Made by a program: the position numbers and the translations under genes. Below, one piece after another: positions 21,000 through 22,007 of a stretch of DNA of 22,007 bases (position 1 is the first letter of the stretch; each line of letters begins with the position of its first letter). Under the pieces are notes generated by a model. The model had not been told where the DNA came from and did no database searches. It saw only the letters and a list, made by a program, of their open reading frames with translations. The DNA is from Candidatus Caccousia avistercoris (lineage in GTDB: Bacteria > Bacillota > Clostridia > Oscillospirales > Acutalibacteraceae). The stretch covers positions 1 to 22,007 of the forward strand of contig DVMK01000185.1 of NCBI GenBank assembly GCA_018715025.1, in the 5' to 3' direction.

Positions 21000-22007
21000 A
21001 TGGCTAACGATGTAATGTTTGAAGGCAAAGAGAGAAGAATGGCCAAAATAGAGAAGTGTCTTGCCGAGTATGGCCTTGCCAGCCTCGAGGATGCTCGCGA
21101 TCTCTGCCTTTCCAAGGGAATCGACGTAGACAAGATTGTGAAGGGCGTGCAGCCCATCGCCTTTGAGAACGCTTCCTGGGCCTACACCCTGGGCAGCGCT
21201 ATTGCTCTGAAGAAGGGCGTTTCTTCCGCTTCTGAGGCCGCCGAGGCCATCGGCATCGGCCTGCAGGCCTTCTGCGTGCCCGGCTCTGTGGCCGAAAACC
21301 GCAAGGTGGGCCTGGGCCACGGCAACCTGGGCGCCATGCTTCTGCGCGACGAGACCAAGTGCTTCGCCTTCCTGGCCGGCCACGAGTCCTTCGCCGCCGC
21401 CGAGGGCGCCATCGGCATTGCCCGCACCGCCAACCGCGCCCGCAAAGAGCCCCTGCGCATCATCCTGAACGGCCTGGGCAAGGACGCCGCCTACATCATC
21501 TCCCGCATCAACGGCTTCACCTATGTAAAGACCGAGTACGATTTTTACACCGATGAGCTGAAGATCGTGGAAGAGCGCGCCTTCTCTGAGGGCGAGCGCG
21601 CCGCCGTAAAGTGCTACGGCGCCAACGACGTGCTGGAGGGCGTGGCCATCATGAAGCACGAGGGCGTGGACGTTTCCATCACCGGCAACTCCACCAACCC
21701 GACCCGCTTCCAGCATCTGGTTGCTGGCACGTACAAGAAGTGGGCGCTGGAAAACGGCAAGAAGTATTTCTCCGTTGCTTCCGGCGGCGGCACGGGCCGC
21801 ACCCTGCATCCCGACAACATGGCGGCTGGCCCGGCTTCCTATGGCCTGACCGACTCCATGGGCCGTATGCACGGCGACGCACAGTTCGCAGGCTCTTCCT
21901 CCGTCCCGGCGCACGTCGAGATGATGGGTCTGATCGGCATGGGCAATAACCCCATGGTCGGCGCAACGGTCGCCGTGGCGGTCGCAGTCGAAGAGGCCAG
22001 CAAGTAA
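21000..22007 (+). CDS. GGGtGRT family protein, function unknown
   Basis: This 335-residue protein carries the motif that names its family, GGGTGRT, at residues 262-268, followed by LHPDNMAAGPASYGLTDS. Other conserved-looking glycine-rich segments are GLGHGNLGAMLLRDETKC (104-121), LAGHESFAAAEGAIGIA (125-141) and GLIGMGNNPMVGATVAVA (310-327). No signal peptide or membrane helix is evident. AAAGGAGG lies about 9 bases before the ATG. The stop codon is the last three bases of the window, so the gene is complete. The family occurs next to the NifU-like gene found here. The glycine-rich loop suggests nucleotide or phosphate binding, which is inference; no reaction is known to me. Confidence 0.9.
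   Translation: MANDVMFEGKERRMAKIEKCLAEYGLASLEDARDLCLSKGIDVDKIVKGVQPIAFENASWAYTLGSAIALKKGVSSASEAAEAIGIGLQAFCVPGSVAENRKVGLGHGNLGAMLLRDETKCFAFLAGHESFAAAEGAIGIARTANRARKEPLRIILNGLGKDAAYIISRINGFTYVKTEYDFYTDELKIVEERAFSEGERAAVKCYGANDVLEGVAIMKHEGVDVSITGNSTNPTRFQHLVAGTYKKWALENGKKYFSVASGGGTGRTLHPDNMAAGPASYGLTDSMGRMHGDAQFAGSSSVPAHVEMMGLIGMGNNPMVGATVAVAVAVEEASK

Overview
The window is a GC-rich stretch of a strictly anaerobic Gram-positive chromosome, most likely a gut-type clostridium of the Oscillospirales/Ruminococcaceae sort. This rests on the mix of families: a GldA/F/G-type ABC exporter with a DUF4340 protein, class III ribonucleotide reductase, meso-diaminopimelate dehydrogenase, DegV, two-subunit LeuC/LeuD, and a NifU-like/GGGtGRT pair. 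It also rests on strong AGGAGG-type ribosome sites and sigma-A promoters set in GC-rich coding DNA. I see no rRNA, tRNA, CRISPR array, insertion sequence or phage gene. Taxonomy is inference.

Layout. (1) 141-5060, plus strand: a four-gene ABC transporter operon (ATPase, permease, GldG-like protein, DUF4340 protein) closed by a hairpin terminator. (2) 5286-6897, plus strand: two unrecognised proteins that share a 20-residue ungapped motif, then a small membrane protein. A bidirectional terminator follows at 6945-6990. (3) 7047-10080, minus strand: the anaerobic ribonucleotide reductase operon. NrdD is split: the 756-residue catalytic chain ends after its zinc ribbon, and the glycyl-radical loop is encoded by a separate 54-codon gene between nrdD and nrdG. 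The promoter at 10227-10255 carries two sequences matching the NrdR-box core, 42 bp apart. (4) 10500-15803, minus strand: a tightly packed operon of response regulator, sensor kinase, membrane-anchored HtrA-type protease and diaminopimelate dehydrogenase, which looks like an envelope-stress module tied to a cell-wall/lysine enzyme. (5) 16132-16980, plus strand: a DegV lipid-binding protein, sharing a bidirectional terminator with the next operon. (6) 17109-18872, minus strand: leuCD. (7) 19108-19731, plus strand: a Crp/Fnr-family regulator transcribed divergently from leuCD. Two similar 16-bp inverted repeats each lie exactly at -41.5 of a promoter lacking a -35 box, one in front of leuC and one in front of a decayed MATE efflux gene at 19848-20064. 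(8) 20272-22007, plus strand: a NifU-like scaffold protein and a GGGtGRT protein behind a good promoter and a leader that folds into a predicted three-way junction.

The most rewarding parts for follow-up are the split class III reductase, the Crp/Fnr regulator with its two predicted sites and the MATE remnant, the structured leader of the GGGtGRT operon, and the paired unknown proteins at 5286-6543. Very long reading frames opposite or overlapping real genes are common here; they come from the GC-rich composition and were left out.
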